From Phycisphaerales bacterium (GTDB lineage: Bacteria > Planctomycetota > Phycisphaerae > Phycisphaerales > UBA1924): DNA of 8,485 nt. Location of the stretch: contig JAJDDH010000194.1 of NCBI GenBank assembly GCA_029260415.1, positions 1-8,485 on the forward strand. The letters are read 5' to 3'. The notes under the pieces are model-generated. The model was not told the origin of the DNA. It saw only the letters and a list, made by a program, of their open reading frames with translations, and ran no database searches. Numbering within the stretch: position 1 is the stretch's first letter; every line of letters starts with the position of its first letter. Shown here piece after piece: positions 6,273 through 8,485 of the stretch. Both the position numbers and the translations under genes were made by a program.

Positions 6273-8381
6273 TCACTCCTCCACACGCTCACCGCGGAAA
6301 ACGCCGTTGGGCTGGCGGAACGTCAGCGCCTCAACCCCGCCCGCCGCGTCCCGATCGAACTCCACCCGGTACCCGCTCATCCCCTCGATCACAAACGCGT
6401 CGGGCCCCGTCGGAACCAGCGCGTGCGCCGGCTGCCCCGGGATCGACACCGCAAGCCGATCCCCCCGGACCGAAACCGTCGCCTTCTGCACCCCCATGAT
6501 GTTGTACACCCCCGCGTACGCCCCCAGCGCCCCCGCCTCGGGCGTGTACACGTCACGCCGCCTGAAGACCACCGCGTCCACGCTCGGCTCCACCTTCCAG
6601 CGCAGCCCCTCCACCGACCCGTCCATCCCCGTCACGAACTGCGCCATCTGATGCCGCAGCACCCGGTCGTCCGAGTCACCGAACCGGAACACGTCGTAAT
6701 GCCAGTGCTCCATTGGCGCCTCCATCGCATTCACGTGCGCGATCAACGCCCCCTCAACCAGCTCCACCTCGATCACCCCGTACCCCGGGTGCTCGTACCG
6801 ACCCGCGAACGCCCCCAGCCCGCGCGACGCGGGCGCGTCGGGAACCCGCGCCTCGCCCATCGACGCCTCCGCGGTCCTGCCCGCCGCCTTCATCTGCTCG
6901 ATCTGCGCCAGCGCCTGCCCGCTCCAGTCCTGCCCCTCCAGCCCCAGCAGCCGGTCCAGCGCGTGCTGCGCCGCCACCCCCGCCAGCCCCGTGCTCGCGT
7001 TGGTCAGCACGACGATCCCGAGGCGCTCACCCGGGACCAGCGTCACCGTCGTGCTGAACCCGTCGATCCCCCCCGAGTGGTGCACCCGCCGCTTCCCCCG
7101 GTAGAGATCCACCATCCACCCCAGCCCGTACCCCAGGGGCGTCACGATCCCCCCCTCGCCCCCGCCGGGCATCAGCATCTGCGCGCTGTGCATCTGCACC
7201 ACCTGCCCCGCGTTCACGAGGCTGGCCCCGTCGTACTCACCCCCGTTGAGCTGCGCGATCATCCACGCTCCCATCTCATTCACCGACGCGTTGATCGATC
7301 CCGCGGGCCCCACCGCCGTGATCTGGCGGTAGTCCACCAGCCGCAGGTCCCCGTCAAAGTCCACGTACGCCTTCGCGTGGTTCGGATCCGCCACCAGCTC
7401 CGGGATGCTCGTGCTGGCCCGGTCCATCCCCAGCGGCGCGAAGATCCGCGCTCCGATGTTCTCCTCCCAGCTCTGGCCCGTCACCCGCTCGACCACCATC
7501 CCCGCGGCCATGTACATCAGGTTGTTGTACTGCCACGCCGATCGCAGCGCCGCCGTCGCCTCCTGATGGCGCATCATCGCCAGCAGCTCGTCGCGCGACG
7601 CCCCCGGGTTCCCGTACCACGCCAGGTCATGGCGAGGCAATCCCGACCGGTGCGTCACCAGATCCCGCACCGTCATCGCCTCCGCCCGCGACGCCTCCTC
7701 AAGCCCGAACTCGGGCAGGTGCTCCTGCACCCGGTCGTCCCACCCGATCGCCCCCTCATCCACCAGCTGCGCCAGCAGCGTCGTCGTGAACGCCTTCGTG
7801 CACGAGCCGATCCCGAACTGTGTGTCCTCGTCCGCCTCCAGCCCCGCCTCCCGGTCCCGCACCCCGAACCCACGGCTAAACACAATCTCGTCCCCGCGCA
7901 CAATGCACACCGCCGCCCCGGGCACGGACCACGCGTCCCGCGCCGTCTCGAACCATTCGCCGAACGCCTCGAGCTCGCCAGCCAGCGCCTCGCCCCGCAG
8001 CCCCGTGGGCTCCATGAACCACGTCGCTTCGAGCAGCCCCTGCGTGAACGCCCCGCCCATCCGCAGGCCGTCCTCCTGCACCTCGCCCGTGAACGTTGGG
8101 TCCCCCGGAATCCCGGGCAGCTCGAACCCGATCGATCGCCCGTCGAGCGACACCTCGGTCAGCTCCCGACCGATCAGCCCCTGCACCGCGATCGATATCG
8201 ACGCGCCCCAGCCCCCGTCCTCGCGCTCGAACGTCACCTCGATGGGCAGCGCCGACCCCGGCAGCGTGATCTCCCCCTCCCACACGCCCGAGATGTCAAC
8301 CTCCTGCGCCACCGCGACCGGCGACACCAGCGAGACCACCAGGGCGAGCACCGCCACGACCCAACCAGCGCGCGTCAGCAT
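6273..8381 (-). CDS. Exported serine beta-lactamase-family hydrolase (class C/PBP4*-like) with accessory beta domains
   Basis: A 702-residue exported protein. GGAGGG six bases before the ATG at 8381 and the signal peptide that begins there (residues 1-26: basic start, hydrophobic core, PVAVAQ end) favour this start over the in-frame ATG at 8462. Residues 30-125 resemble the calycin-like beta domain (DISGVWEGEI) found before some secreted hydrolases. Residues 137-480 are the serine hydrolase: SCTK (193-196) is the S-x-x-K nucleophile motif, YNN (285-287) the Y-x-N motif and HSG (435-437) the third, K/H-x-G motif. Residues 523-610 match the DUF3471 type (GRYEHPGYGVIEVE, EHWHYDVFRF), and 617-700 form a second, similar beta domain, as in the Pab87 peptidase. 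Likely activities are D-amino-acid peptidase, esterase or beta-lactamase-like hydrolysis; HSG instead of KTG makes true beta-lactam resistance uncertain. It lies 95 bases upstream of the B12/GTPase gene on the same strand. Confidence 0.9.
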   Translation of the reverse strand: MLTRAGWVVAVLALVVSLVSPVAVAQEVDISGVWEGEITLPGSALPIEVTFEREDGGWGASISIAVQGLIGRELTEVSLDGRSIGFELPGIPGDPTFTGEVQEDGLRMGGAFTQGLLEATWFMEPTGLRGEALAGELEAFGEWFETARDAWSVPGAAVCIVRGDEIVFSRGFGVRDREAGLEADEDTQFGIGSCTKAFTTTLLAQLVDEGAIGWDDRVQEHLPEFGLEEASRAEAMTVRDLVTHRSGLPRHDLAWYGNPGASRDELLAMMRHQEATAALRSAWQYNNLMYMAAGMVVERVTGQSWEENIGARIFAPLGMDRASTSIPELVADPNHAKAYVDFDGDLRLVDYRQITAVGPAGSINASVNEMGAWMIAQLNGGEYDGASLVNAGQVVQMHSAQMLMPGGGEGGIVTPLGYGLGWMVDLYRGKRRVHHSGGIDGFSTTVTLVPGERLGIVVLTNASTGLAGVAAQHALDRLLGLEGQDWSGQALAQIEQMKAAGRTAEASMGEARVPDAPASRGLGAFAGRYEHPGYGVIEVELVEGALIAHVNAMEAPMEHWHYDVFRFGDSDDRVLRHQMAQFVTGMDGSVEGLRWKVEPSVDAVVFRRRDVYTPEAGALGAYAGVYNIMGVQKATVSVRGDRLAVSIPGQPAHALVPTGPDAFVIEGMSGYRVEFDRDAAGGVEALTFRQPNGVFRGERVEE

Positions 8382-8387
8382 CCGAGA

Positions 8388-8393
8388 CCCTCC
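8388..8393 (-). promoter_or_regulatory. Ribosome binding site of the serine hydrolase gene
   Basis: GGAGGG on the minus strand, six bases before the ATG at 8381. It fixes the start at the signal peptide. Its first two bases also belong to the GC dyad at 8392-8415. Confidence 0.75.
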
Positions 8394-8415
8394 GGGGCGC
8401 CCCGGAACCGGGGCG
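8392..8415 (-). repeat. Overlapping GC dyads touching the ribosome binding site
   Basis: The plus strand has CCGGGGC (8392-8398), GCCCCGG (8399-8405) and CCGGGGC again (8408-8414). The first two form a perfect 14-bp palindrome; the last two, with flanking bases, form 8-bp arms around AA (8398-8405 and 8408-8415). In the transcript the middle arm could pair with either neighbour, and pairing with the start-proximal arm would cover the first two bases of the ribosome binding site. Confidence 0.6.
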
Positions 8416-8419
8416 TCGT

Positions 8420-8431
8420 GTACAGTTGTAC
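8420..8431. promoter_or_regulatory. TACANNTGTA dyad, candidate BlaI/MecI/CopY-type operator and promoter
   Basis: TACAGTTGTA at 8421-8430 matches the TACANNTGTA core recognised by BlaI/MecI and CopY repressors, with one more paired base on each side (G8420 and C8431). It lies about 40 bases before the hydrolase ATG. Read on the minus strand, bases 8430-8425 give TACAAC, a plausible -10 hexamer, so a bound repressor would block it. No regulator gene is within the window. Confidence 0.45.
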
Positions 8432-8454
8432 CGAAACCCGCGGGCGCCGTTTCG
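8432..8454. repeat. Inverted repeat CGAAAC-N11-GTTTCG
   Basis: Six-base perfect arms at 8432-8437 and 8449-8454 around an 11-base GC-rich centre. It immediately abuts the TACANNTGTA dyad and covers the region where a -35 element for the hydrolase gene would be expected. It may be a second regulator site. Confidence 0.4.
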
Positions 8455-8485
8455 CGATCCACCGCCCGCCCGCCAGAACAACGCA

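Noticed and set aside
5245..6651. Long plus-strand open frame (468 codons) across the B12/GTPase and hydrolase genes
   Set aside because: R/P/H-rich product without motifs, spanning two unrelated real genes and the gap between them on the other strand.
6273..8381. Calling the hydrolase an AmpC beta-lactamase resistance gene
   Set aside because: The third motif is HSG rather than KTG, the protein is almost twice AmpC length, and the accessory domains point to peptidase or esterase relatives.
8382..8462. Upstream ATG start for the hydrolase at 8462
   Set aside because: It would put 27 polar residues in front of an excellent signal peptide and make the operator-like dyads coding; GGAGGG precedes the ATG at 8381.

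Overview
The window is very GC-rich, strongly C/G at third codon positions, and densely coding. It carries five protein genes and no RNA genes, insertion sequences or CRISPR arrays that I can see. Two features suggest a planctomycete, possibly of the Phycisphaerae: a membrane protein with two N-terminal zinc ribbons of a kind I associate with that phylum, and a periplasmic PpiD/SurA-like protein in the same GC-rich style. This assignment is inference only; no marker gene is present.

Layout: (1) 3-1910, plus strand, the 3' part of a PpiD/SurA-like protein whose start lies outside the window. (2) 1911-3494, minus strand, a MATE-family multidrug/sodium antiporter; its stop codon abuts that of gene 1 with no base between. 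(3) 3495-3670, a divergent intergenic region with an 11-bp GC hairpin and a perfect 12-bp palindrome. (4) 3671-5005, plus strand, an unrecognised zinc-ribbon membrane protein with an internal duplication built around DWPNP and WPDDYP motifs. (5) 5014-6177, minus strand, a fusion of a cobalamin-binding domain and a MeaB-type GTPase. (6) 6178-6272, a short intergenic region with competing GC stems. (7) 6273-8381, minus strand, an exported serine beta-lactamase-family hydrolase with accessory beta domains. (8) 8382-8485, the upstream region of that gene, holding three dyads, one a perfect TACANNTGTA element of the BlaI/MecI/CopY operator type.

The genes do not form one obvious pathway. Three (the PpiD-like protein, the zinc-ribbon protein and the hydrolase) look like envelope proteins, MATE is an inner-membrane exporter, and the B12/GTPase fusion is a cytoplasmic chaperone or subunit for an acyl-CoA mutase not encoded here. 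The points most worth following are the B12-GTPase fusion (an IcmF-like protein without its catalytic barrel), the duplicated WPDDYP module, and the operator-like dyad cluster in front of the beta-lactamase-family gene.
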